Below, piece after piece: positions 1-5,443 of a stretch of 5,443 bases of DNA. The stretch covers positions 1 through 5,443 of the forward strand of contig JANJSW010000023.1 in NCBI GenBank assembly GCA_024711415.1, in the 5' to 3' direction. The DNA is from Thermomonas sp. (GTDB lineage: Bacteria; Pseudomonadota; Gammaproteobacteria; Xanthomonadales; Xanthomonadaceae). The position numbers were made by a program, and so were the translations under genes. Under the pieces are notes generated by a model that saw nothing but the letters and a program-made list of their open reading frames with translations, ran no database searches and was not told the origin of the DNA. Position 1 is the stretch's first letter; the number at the start of each line of letters is the position of its first letter.

Positions 1-285
1 CAGCGCCGCCAGCGCCTCGCCGTGCCCGGCCATCCATTCCGGCAGGCGCTGGAACTGCCCGGCATGCGGCAGATCGAGGTATTGCCCACGGTTCTGCGCG
101 CGCAGCCGGCCATCCGGCCCCAGTGAAAACCCGAGGTTGGCGCCGTCCAGCTTCTCCTCCACCACCACCGGGCCCGCCAGCAGGGTGCGCACCTCCTCGG
201 GTGCCAGCACCTTGTCGTCGCGCGGCATGCCCTCGCCCAGCCAGGCGATGTGGGGGGTGTGCGGAAAACGGAAGAAATCGTCCAT
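1..285 (-). CDS. ATP-dependent RNA ligase family protein, N-terminal part (3' end outside window)
   Basis: The visible 95 residues begin with an aromatic stretch, FFRFPHTPHIAWLG (residues 4-17). A nucleotidyltransferase motif I follows, EEKLDGAN at residues 43-50, in which K45 would be the lysine that takes AMP from ATP. A conserved-looking RAQNRG patch is at 62-67. The KxDGxN form of motif I and the N-terminal stretch resemble the Rnl2-like RNA ligase family (PF09414 type) more than replicative DNA ligases. Such enzymes join a 5'-phosphate to a 3'-hydroxyl via enzyme-AMP and RNA-adenylate intermediates. Motifs III, IV and V lie beyond base 1, so catalytic completeness cannot be judged. The start is supported by a Shine-Dalgarno site just upstream. 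The gene follows the PIN nuclease after 8 bases and is probably co-translated with it. A small DNA ligase or a nucleic-acid-capping relative is the main alternative. Confidence 0.8.
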   Translation of the reverse strand, partial: MDDFFRFPHTPHIAWLGEGMPRDDKVLAPEEVRTLLAGPVVVEEKLDGANLGFSLGPDGRLRAQNRGQYLDLPHAGQFQRLPEWMAGHGEALAAL

Positions 286-289
286 TCGT

Positions 290-295
290 TCCTCT
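290..295 (-). promoter_or_regulatory. Ribosome binding site of the RNA ligase gene
   Basis: Read on the minus strand, AGAGGA precedes the ATG at 285 by four bases and overlaps the TAG stop codon of the PIN gene. The overlap favours handover of ribosomes from one gene to the next and fixes the ligase start. Confidence 0.6.
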
Positions 296-821
296 AGCGC
301 TGCTGCTTGGCCGCGTGCTTGGCGCGCGACCAGGCCTCGATGATCGGCTCGAGCAGCACCGCATGTTCGGCCAGCGCGTTCTCCCAATCATGCCAGTCGG
401 TATCGCCGGCGAAGGCCACGCAGCCCTCGCCGAACTGGGCATGCGAGGCCAGCGCTGCCGCCACCATCTTGCGATCGGCGCCGTCGTGCACCACCTGCGC
501 GAGCGACGCCGGCAGGATGGCCTCGCCGTTGCCGTCGTATTCGACCGCGACATTGTCCACCGCCGCGGTACTCCATTTGTGCAGCACCACCTGGATGCCG
601 TAATCGTTGAAGCCGAGCTTGTTGTGGTACTCGGCGAAGATCCCGCCGGCGCCGTCCAGCACCAGCCGGGCGTCGCTGCGCTGGAAGCGGTCCAGCCACT
701 CCCACACCACACTGCGCAGCGCCGGATCCTCCGGGGTGGCGTCGATGGCGCTGGGATGCTCCCCATCCACCGCGCTCGCCGCGATCAGCACGTTGGTATC
801 GACCACGTAGCGCGCCCTCAT
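294..821 (-). CDS. PIN-domain nuclease, partner of the upstream AAA ATPase
   Basis: This 175-residue protein has the acidic residues expected of a metal-dependent PIN nuclease. They are D8 in VVDTNVLIAA (residues 6-15), E64 in IFAEYHNKL (61-69), D116 in DRKMVAAAL (116-124) and D140/D142 in AGDTDWHDW (138-146). Known PIN enzymes such as VapC cut RNA and leave 3'-hydroxyl and 5'-phosphate ends. The protein is longer than a typical VapC toxin of about 130 residues, with an insertion around 15-55 and a basic tail at 166-175. No VapB-like antitoxin gene is adjacent. The ATG at 821 overlaps the TGA of the ATPase gene as ATGA, and no good Shine-Dalgarno site precedes it, so translation is probably coupled to the ATPase. 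Placing D8 close to the N terminus is normal for the fold and supports this start. No signal peptide or membrane segment is seen. The RNA target is unknown, and activity could be gated by the ATPase (inference). Confidence 0.8.
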   Translation of the reverse strand: MRARYVVDTNVLIAASAVDGEHPSAIDATPEDPALRSVVWEWLDRFQRSDARLVLDGAGGIFAEYHNKLGFNDYGIQVVLHKWSTAAVDNVAVEYDGNGEAILPASLAQVVHDGADRKMVAAALASHAQFGEGCVAFAGDTDWHDWENALAEHAVLLEPIIEAWSRAKHAAKQQR

Positions 822-2104
822 CGCGGCATCCGCTGCTGGCGTTCGAACATCAGCCGCGCCTGCTCGCGGGTTTCCCCAAGCGCATCGCCGAAGAAGTCCT
901 TCGGCCAGGCGGTGACGCGGCCATATTCGTCCAGCGCAAGGTCGCGCAACTGCGCCCCACCACCGTTGCGCTCGACGAAGTACAGCGCCACCGTCTCGCA
1001 GCCGGCCTTCTGCGCCGCGACCAACGTCTGCATGCGCCGGAACATGTGCTCGGAGTGGGTTTCGACGATGAACTGCACCCGGCGCTGCTGGCTGACCTCG
1101 ACGAACAGCTCGGCCAGCATCGACTGCGCCAGCGGATGCAGGTGGATCTCGGGCTCCTCGAGCACGATCGTGCTGCCTGCCGGGGCGAAATGCGCCAGCA
1201 CCAGCACCGGCAGCACCTGCGATACGCCGATGCCAACGTCGCGCAGGTTGCTGGCCACGCCGTCGCGATGGACCAGCAGTTCGTAGCGGCCGGAGCGCCC
1301 CTGCTGGCGCACCTCCAGCCGGTCGGCCAGGCGCATCCGCGACAGCCAGCGCGAAACCCCTTCCAGCACATCCGGCTGCCCGTCGCCGCGCATCAGCGCA
1401 CTGGCCAGCAGCGCATCGATCGCGGCGCGGCCGTCACTGCCGACCTCGCCGGGCCGCGACTTGCTCCACGCGTACGCGCGCTCTGGCCTGCGTCGCAGCG
1501 GGCCGAGGTAGTGGATGCCCTCGAGTTCGCGACGGATCGCCAGACTCAGGTCCTCGGCCAGCTGGCCGTCCTTGTCCAGCGCGGCGATCGCATCCGCAGG
1601 CAGCGCGATGGAGCGCTCCGGCGCGTACTGGCCGCCCTTCAGCCGTGGCCGCGCCTCCTCATCCACGAATACCGAATACGCGCCGCGTTCGCGGCGGACC
1701 GCACGGAACCGGCGCCCGCCGGCGGCCATCGCCATCTCCTCGACCACCGCACCGCCGGCCGGAGTCCGCCCGTAGCTGCAGGCGAAACTGCCCGCAGCCA
1801 CCCGGCCCGGGCCCGGATGCGCGAACGAGAACGCCAGCGAAAACCGCCGCGGCGTGCCGTCCTGCCGGTGCAACACGTCGTCGAAGCTGCCGAAGTCGAA
1901 CAGGTCGCTGGCCTCGTCGCCACCGAGGTCCAGATGGATCGTGCGATCGGGCGACTGCACCGTCTGCTTGAGCAGCAGCAGGCTCTGCACCAGCGACGAC
2001 TTGCCGGAGGAGTTGGTGCCCAGCAGCATCGTCACCGGCCTGAGCGCCAGCTCGCCCGTGTCCTGCCAGGCCTTGAAGCGGATCAGGTGCAGCCTGGTGA
2101 ACAT
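818..2104 (-). CDS. ABC/OLD-like AAA ATPase with C-terminal DUF3696-like region
   Basis: This is a 428-residue soluble ATPase of the SMC/ABC-like AAA_15/AAA_21 group. The N terminus, RLHLIRFKAWQDTGEL, is the usual first strand of the family. The Walker A motif GTNSSGKSS is at 29-37, followed by LLLLKQT (42-48) with a candidate Q-loop at Q47. A degenerate signature motif, DVGIGVSQ, is at 289-296. Walker B with its catalytic glutamate is TIVLEEPEIHLHP (312-324), and the switch histidine is in VETHSEH (347-353). The tail, about 375-425, with YGRVTAWPKDFFGD, matches my memory of DUF3696. No TOPRIM or nuclease domain is fused, unlike OLD or GajA; the nuclease is instead the separate downstream PIN gene. 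ATPases of this group are common sensor or motor subunits of phage-defence systems. In-frame upstream sequence meets a stop codon without another ATG, GTG or TTG, so the start at 2104 is firm. The upstream Shine-Dalgarno is weak. The exact trigger is unknown. Confidence 0.88.
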   Translation of the reverse strand: MFTRLHLIRFKAWQDTGELALRPVTMLLGTNSSGKSSLVQSLLLLKQTVQSPDRTIHLDLGGDEASDLFDFGSFDDVLHRQDGTPRRFSLAFSFAHPGPGRVAAGSFACSYGRTPAGGAVVEEMAMAAGGRRFRAVRRERGAYSVFVDEEARPRLKGGQYAPERSIALPADAIAALDKDGQLAEDLSLAIRRELEGIHYLGPLRRRPERAYAWSKSRPGEVGSDGRAAIDALLASALMRGDGQPDVLEGVSRWLSRMRLADRLEVRQQGRSGRYELLVHRDGVASNLRDVGIGVSQVLPVLVLAHFAPAGSTIVLEEPEIHLHPLAQSMLAELFVEVSQQRRVQFIVETHSEHMFRRMQTLVAAQKAGCETVALYFVERNGGGAQLRDLALDEYGRVTAWPKDFFGDALGETREQARLMFERQQRMPR

Positions 2105-2128
2105 CGGGGCGCCCGTAATGCGGTGGAT

Positions 2129-2142
2129 GCCAGCGATCTGGC
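2129..2142. repeat. Inverted repeat upstream of the ATPase gene
   Basis: GCCAG and CTGGC form five-base arms around a four-base spacer, 25 bases before the ATPase start codon. If the weak GATAAC at 2160-2155 were the -10 element, this dyad would sit at or just after the transcription start, where a repressor would act. It is short enough to arise by chance in GC-rich DNA. Confidence 0.3.
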
Positions 2143-2244
2143 GGAAGCGCCGATGTTATCGGTTCCGCTGCCCCCCGCGGATCGCGTGCGTGAAGACGGC
2201 ATACAGCACAACCCCGGTCGACCGTTGTACGTTGTGCATTGCAT

Positions 2245-2331
2245 GCGGCATTCCGCACGGGGCGGACTGCGCCGGGCGCGTGCCGGCGCCTCCCGCCGGC
2301 TGGAACTGCCCGGAACAGCGGGGCGGCATTC
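2245..2331 (+). repeat. Pair of GCGGCATTC direct repeats upstream of the sigma-54 promoter
   Basis: GCGGCATTC occurs at 2245-2253 and again at 2323-2331, 78 bases apart and on the same strand. The first copy is embedded in the TGCGG-4-CCGCA dyad. Measured from a predicted start near 2401, the copies lie about 155 and 77 bases upstream, where enhancer sites for sigma-54 activators usually lie. Function is inferred only from position. Confidence 0.3.
2282..2300. repeat. GC-rich hairpin with 7-bp stem and 5-base loop
   Basis: GCCGGCG (2282-2288) and CGCCGGC (2294-2300) can pair around the loop CCTCC. No T-run follows on either strand, so it does not look like a rho-independent terminator. It may be a protein-binding dyad or simply a GC-rich coincidence. 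Confidence 0.35.
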
Positions 2332-2374
2332 GCGCCATGCTGTCCTTATCCTCCACCCGGCGTTATGGTCGTAC

Positions 2375-2390
2375 CGGCAAGGCTGTTGCA
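2375..2390 (+). promoter_or_regulatory. Sigma-54 (RpoN) -24/-12 promoter of the REC-EAL/kinase operon
   Basis: The 16 bases CGGCAAGGCTGTTGCA match the sigma-54 consensus TGGCACGNNNNTTGCW at all but two of the twelve defined positions. The essential GG (2376-2377) and GC (2388-2389) are intact and separated by exactly ten bases. Transcription would start near 2400-2401, leaving an untranslated leader of about 26 bases that contains the Shine-Dalgarno site. No comparable sigma-70 element is seen closer to the gene. Sigma-54 promoters need an AAA+ activator bound upstream; the activator is not encoded here. Confidence 0.62.
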
Positions 2391-2414
2391 CCCCGCATCC
2401 AACTTGGCAGCGTC

Positions 2415-2418
2415 AGGA
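2415..2418 (+). promoter_or_regulatory. Ribosome binding site of the REC-EAL gene
   Basis: AGGA lies eight bases before the ATG at 2427. It singles out this ATG as the start, although the reading frame is open further upstream; the protein then begins directly with the first strand of the receiver domain. Confidence 0.65.
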
Positions 2419-2426
2419 CAGCATCC

Positions 2427-3632
2427 ATGAAAATCCTCATCGTCGACGACGACCCCTTCCTTCCCAGGCTCCTCGACATCCAGCTGCGCAACCTGCGCCT
2501 GAAGGACCGCGGCTTCACCGGGGTGACGTCGCTGGATCGGGCCAGGCCCGCCGTCGAGCTGCTGGCCGCTGCGGACCACGACATCGGGCTGCTGTTCTGC
2601 GACCTGGTCATGCCGGAAATCGATGGCCTCGAGTTCCTCAGGCACCTGTCCGAGCTCGGTTTCCGCGGCGGGGTGGTGCTGCTCTCGGGCGCGGGCCAGG
2701 CGACGCTGAAGACCGCGTTTTCGGTGGGCAAGGCGTACGGGCTCAACATGGTGGCCTACGCCGAGAAACCCGTGCCTCCCGACGTGCTCACGCACCTGCT
2801 GCAGGCGTACCGCGGCGATGCCCCGCCGAGTCCGGCGATCACTGCGGAGGACATCCGCAAGGTGCTGGCCCTGCACCAGGCCCGGATCCTGTACCAGCCC
2901 ATCATCGATGTCGCCGGCGATCAGCCCGCCGGATTCGAAGCCCTGGCACGACTGCCGGTGCCCGGTGGGCGACTGGCGCCGCCGAACGAATTCCTGCCTG
3001 CCCTGGAGCAGGCGGATGGCGTGGCGCAACTGGATTGGCAGGTGCTGCTGCACGTCGCATCCGACCTGCCGGCCGTGCGCGAACTGGTCGAGGGGGCGTT
3101 CGTGAGCGTGAACGTGTCCGCCGCCCTGGCCGGCACGACGGGCTTTCCCGATCGCCTCTGCGAACTCCTCGCCACCGCCGGCGTGCCTGCCGCCGCCCTG
3201 CGACTCGAAATCCGGGAGGCGGACCTGGGCCCAGGCGCGGACGCCACCCTGCTCGCCAATCTGGCGAGGCTCGCAATGCAGGGCATCGGCCTGGCCATCG
3301 ACCGGTTCGGCAGCGGCGGCTTGCCTGCCGCGGCACTGGGCAGCACGCCTTTCGACGAGGTGAAAATCCGGATCGGTGCGCGCACCGGCGACGCGGATGT
3401 GGCGGGGCAGCAGGAAGGCTTCAACGCCGCGGTGGCGCTTGCCGCGAACCAGGGACTCCGCTGCACGGCCGTCGCCGTCGAGTCGCCCGGGCAGTGGCAG
3501 GCGTGCGTCCGGCAGGGCTGCACGCATGCGCAAGGGTTCCTCGTCTCACCCGGCCTGCCCATTGCCGAACTCGGCCATTGGCTGGCGGACCGGGCGCAGC
3601 GCCCGTCGCCCGCCCCCGCGGCCGGACCCTGA
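2427..3632 (+). CDS. REC-EAL response regulator with a degenerate EAL domain
   Basis: This 401-residue protein has a receiver domain (about 1-125) and an EAL domain (about 140-390), the layout of Pseudomonas RocR and PvrR. The receiver has the acidic triplet D7-D8-D9, phosphoacceptor D59 in LLFCDLVMPEIDG, S87 in LLSGA and K114 in AEKP, so it should accept phosphate. The EAL domain keeps YQPII (156-160), the EAL triad E171-A172-L173, N229 in VSVNVSAA, E261 and E264 in LRLEIREADL, D292, K313 and Q369 in AQGFLVS. The DDFG motif, however, reads D292-R293-FG. The AEGVE motif reads AVAVE (348-352), so the usual general-base glutamate is V349. By comparison with RocR, hydrolysis of c-di-GMP is unlikely, while binding of c-di-GMP or a partner remains possible. 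A good Shine-Dalgarno site and a sigma-54-like promoter precede it. The histidine kinase gene follows after 30 bases and is the probable phosphate donor. The tail after about 390 is proline- and alanine-rich and probably disordered. Confidence 0.9.
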   Translation: MKILIVDDDPFLPRLLDIQLRNLRLKDRGFTGVTSLDRARPAVELLAAADHDIGLLFCDLVMPEIDGLEFLRHLSELGFRGGVVLLSGAGQATLKTAFSVGKAYGLNMVAYAEKPVPPDVLTHLLQAYRGDAPPSPAITAEDIRKVLALHQARILYQPIIDVAGDQPAGFEALARLPVPGGRLAPPNEFLPALEQADGVAQLDWQVLLHVASDLPAVRELVEGAFVSVNVSAALAGTTGFPDRLCELLATAGVPAAALRLEIREADLGPGADATLLANLARLAMQGIGLAIDRFGSGGLPAAALGSTPFDEVKIRIGARTGDADVAGQQEGFNAAVALAANQGLRCTAVAVESPGQWQACVRQGCTHAQGFLVSPGLPIAELGHWLADRAQRPSPAPAAGP

Positions 3633-3662
3633 CGCTTCGCCGCAGGACACGGGCGATACGGC

Positions 3663-5443
3663 ATGACCAGGGACCCCGACACCCGGAGCCTTGTCCCGCT
3701 GCCGCAGGATCCCGCGACCGGCGGTTTGCCGGAGGCACCGGTCTCCGCGCAGCAGATCGCGGCGGCCAGCCAGGACTGCATAGTGGTGCTGGATGCTGGA
3801 GGCAGGATCGTCCAGGTTGCCGGCGCCGCCCGCGAGATGCTGCGCATGCCCGCCGGCCAGGAGCCGGCCGGCAGCAGCTGGTTCGACCTGTGGAGCGCCG
3901 ATGAGCGCCATGCGGCCCAAGCCGCGCTCGACCAGTCCCTGGCGGGGGAAGTCGGCCGATTCCGGGCGTTCGTGCGGCGCATGGACGGAAGCTTCGCCTG
4001 GTGGGACGTGCAGACAAGCCCGCTGGGAGCCGACGCTTCGGATCCCGGCCAGGTCCTCGCCGTGGCCAGGGAAATCACCGGCCAGCACGATGCGGAGCTG
4101 CGCACCCAGGCCCTCGCCGCGGACCTCGCACTGCGGGTGAAGCAGCATCAAAGCGCACTGGTCGAACTCAACGAAAAGGAACAGGAACACCGCGCCCTCC
4201 TCGACAACCTCAACGACTGCGTCATCTCGATCGACCAGGCCGGCACCATCCGCAGCGCCAATCCAGCGGTGAGCCGGATGCTCGGCTACCGGATCGACGA
4301 GGTCATGGGCCGCAATGTCTCGATGCTGATGACGGCGGAGGATCGCGCGCGCTACCGCGGCTTCCTGCGGCTGCAGGCATCGCGCGCCGGCACATCGCCC
4401 GCCTTCGACGCGCACTCGGTGCGGGCGATCCACAAGACCGGCAAGGCGGTGCCGCTGGAGCTGTCGATCAGCCAGTACAGCGCGCACGGGGAGCGCTTCT
4501 TCATCGGCACACTGCGCGACCTGAGCGAACGCGAGCGGCTGATCCAGGACCTGACGCGGGCGCGGGTGGAGGCGGAACAGGCCAACCACGCGAAGTCCGC
4601 ATTCCTTGCCGCCATGAGCCACGAGATCCGCACGCCGATGAACGGCGTGATCGGCATGATCGAGGTGCTGGCGCACAGCGCACTGAACGATGCGCAGACC
4701 GATGCCGTGCAGACCATCCGCGAATCCGCGGCCTCCCTGCTGAGCCTGATCGACGAGATCCTGGACTTCTCCAAGATCGAAGCCGGCCACATGGAGCTGG
4801 AATGCGAGCCGGTCAACCTTCGCGATCTGGCCGAGCAGGTGTGCGACAACCTGCTGCCGGTTGCCCGGCATCGGGGCACGCAGCTCTCGCTGTACGTGGA
4901 CCCGTCGCTTCCCACCCGGATCCATGCCGACCCGACGCGGCTGCGGCAGGTGCTGGTGAACCTGATGGGCAATTCCATCAAGTTCAGCCCGAGCGGCAGC
5001 GACAAGCCTGGCCGGGTCGAGGTGCGGATGCATGCACTGTCGGACGGCTACTCGATCTCGGTCTCCGACAACGGCATCGGCATGTCGGACGAGGTGATGG
5101 CCGGGCTGTTCAGTCCGTTCAAGCAGGGGGAAGCCTCGACCACCCGCCGCTTCGGCGGCACCGGCCTCGGGCTTGCGATCTGCAAACGCCTGGTCGACCT
5201 GATGGGCGGAAGCATAAAAGTCTCGAGCCGGCTGGGGATCGGGTCCACCTTCTCGGTGTTCCTGCCGATGTCACCGGTTGCCGCCGAGGAGGAAGACGCC
5301 CAGCAACTGCAGCTGGACGGCATCACCTGCGTGCTTGCGGATGGCGACGTGGATGAACTGGTCGATATCGGCGACTACCTGCGCGCGGCAGGCGCCGACG
5401 TCATCGGCCCGGTGGAAGACCTGGACGCGTTCCTGTCCGAATC
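3663..5443 (+). CDS. PAS-PAS hybrid-type sensor histidine kinase (3' end outside window)
   Basis: The visible 593 residues form a soluble sensor kinase with no signal peptide or membrane helix. PAS1 spans about 31-140 and ends in VLAVAREIT. A charged, probably coiled-coil linker covers about 141-178. PAS2 spans about 176-290 and ends in FFIGTLRDLSERE, much like FixL-type PAS domains. The HisKA domain carries the H-box SHEIRTP with phosphoacceptor H320. The ATPase domain has N-box residues N433 and N437 in LVNLMGNSIKFS, G1 DNGIGM from D469, the F-box FSPFKQGEAS and G2 GGTGLGLA (498-505). From about 550, ITCVLADGD starts what looks like a degenerate receiver, so the full protein is probably a hybrid kinase with further REC and perhaps Hpt domains. 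No usable start codon lies between the preceding TGA and this ATG, and the only AGGA (3644-3647) is 15 bases away, so translation may depend on coupling to the REC-EAL gene. Its likely partner is that REC-EAL protein. The PAS ligands are unknown. Confidence 0.92.
   Translation, partial: MTRDPDTRSLVPLPQDPATGGLPEAPVSAQQIAAASQDCIVVLDAGGRIVQVAGAAREMLRMPAGQEPAGSSWFDLWSADERHAAQAALDQSLAGEVGRFRAFVRRMDGSFAWWDVQTSPLGADASDPGQVLAVAREITGQHDAELRTQALAADLALRVKQHQSALVELNEKEQEHRALLDNLNDCVISIDQAGTIRSANPAVSRMLGYRIDEVMGRNVSMLMTAEDRARYRGFLRLQASRAGTSPAFDAHSVRAIHKTGKAVPLELSISQYSAHGERFFIGTLRDLSERERLIQDLTRARVEAEQANHAKSAFLAAMSHEIRTPMNGVIGMIEVLAHSALNDAQTDAVQTIRESAASLLSLIDEILDFSKIEAGHMELECEPVNLRDLAEQVCDNLLPVARHRGTQLSLYVDPSLPTRIHADPTRLRQVLVNLMGNSIKFSPSGSDKPGRVEVRMHALSDGYSISVSDNGIGMSDEVMAGLFSPFKQGEASTTRRFGGTGLGLAICKRLVDLMGGSIKVSSRLGIGSTFSVFLPMSPVAAEEEDAQQLQLDGITCVLADGDVDELVDIGDYLRAAGADVIGPVEDLDAFLSE

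Larger units (their letters stand above)
2105..2426. other. Divergent intergenic regulatory region
   Basis: No gene is visible in these 322 bases between the two divergent operons. Toward the right they hold a sigma-54-type promoter and a Shine-Dalgarno site. Short dyads are scattered elsewhere: GCCAG-4-CTGGC at 2129-2142, TGCATTGCA at 2235-2243, TGCGG-4-CCGCA at 2244-2257 and a GC-rich hairpin at 2282-2300. A nine-base direct repeat also occurs. For the leftward operon the only AT-rich candidate -10 is GATAAC, on the minus strand at 2160-2155. It lacks a convincing -35 element, so I do not annotate that promoter. The base composition is slightly less GC-rich around 2220-2245 and 2340-2370 than in the genes. 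Confidence 0.7.

Noticed and set aside
294..821. VapBC-type toxin-antitoxin pair
   Set aside because: The PIN protein is longer than typical VapC, and no small DNA-binding antitoxin gene is adjacent; the overlapping upstream gene is a 428-residue ATPase.
123..1286. A 387-codon plus-strand open frame opposite the RNA ligase, PIN and ATPase genes
   Set aside because: It is antisense to three recognisable genes, begins with a proline/arginine-rich stretch and shows no domain.
2155..2160. Minus-strand GATAAC as a sigma-70 -10 element for the ATPase operon
   Set aside because: The hexamer about 17 bases upstream is GATCCG, which is unlike TTGACA, and there is no extended -10 TG. It is too weak to list as a promoter.
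2282..2300. Rho-independent terminator
   Set aside because: The hairpin has no following T-run on either strand and lies between two divergent gene starts, where no terminator is expected.
1046..3904. A 952-codon plus-strand open frame spanning the intergenic region and both operons
   Set aside because: It runs antisense to the ATPase gene and out of frame through REC-EAL. It is arginine- and alanine-rich low-complexity translation with no recognisable domain, as expected from GC-rich shadow frames.
3546..5033. A 495-codon minus-strand open frame opposite the kinase
   Set aside because: The plus strand encodes a kinase with every conserved box. The antisense product is rich in histidine, arginine and glutamine, with no motif.

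Overview
The window is G+C-rich DNA with densely packed genes and strong third-position G/C bias. It fits a high-GC proteobacterium, and the style recalls Xanthomonadaceae-type gammaproteobacteria, but nothing here fixes the taxon (inference). No rRNA, tRNA, CRISPR array, insertion sequence or phage gene is visible. Two operons diverge from a 322-base intergenic region.

Leftward operon (2104 down to 1, minus strand). The first gene encodes a 428-residue ABC/OLD-like AAA ATPase with a C-terminal DUF3696-like segment. The second, joined by an ATGA overlap, encodes a 175-residue PIN-fold nuclease. The third, 8 bases further on, is the start of an ATP-dependent RNA ligase; it leaves the window at base 1, so only 95 residues are seen. 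The tight packing argues for co-expression. Metal-dependent PIN nucleases leave 5'-phosphate and 3'-hydroxyl ends, which are what such ligases join. A P-loop sensor, an RNA cutter and an RNA sealer in one transcript suggest a stress or anti-phage RNA damage-and-repair module. I do not recognise this combination as a named system.

Intergenic region (2105-2426). It holds a near-consensus sigma-54 (-24/-12) promoter facing right, a Shine-Dalgarno site for the rightward operon, and several short inverted and direct repeats that could be activator or repressor sites.

Rightward operon (2427 to 5443, plus strand). The first gene encodes a 401-residue REC-EAL response regulator. Its receiver looks functional, but its EAL domain has lost the general-base glutamate and one metal-binding aspartate, so it probably binds c-di-GMP or a partner and does not hydrolyse it. 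The second gene encodes a soluble PAS-PAS hybrid-type histidine kinase, cut by the window end just as a degenerate receiver begins. The two genes lie in the same reading frame, separated by one TGA codon and ten sense codons. They look like a cognate two-component pair, with phosphorylation controlling a degenerate EAL output.
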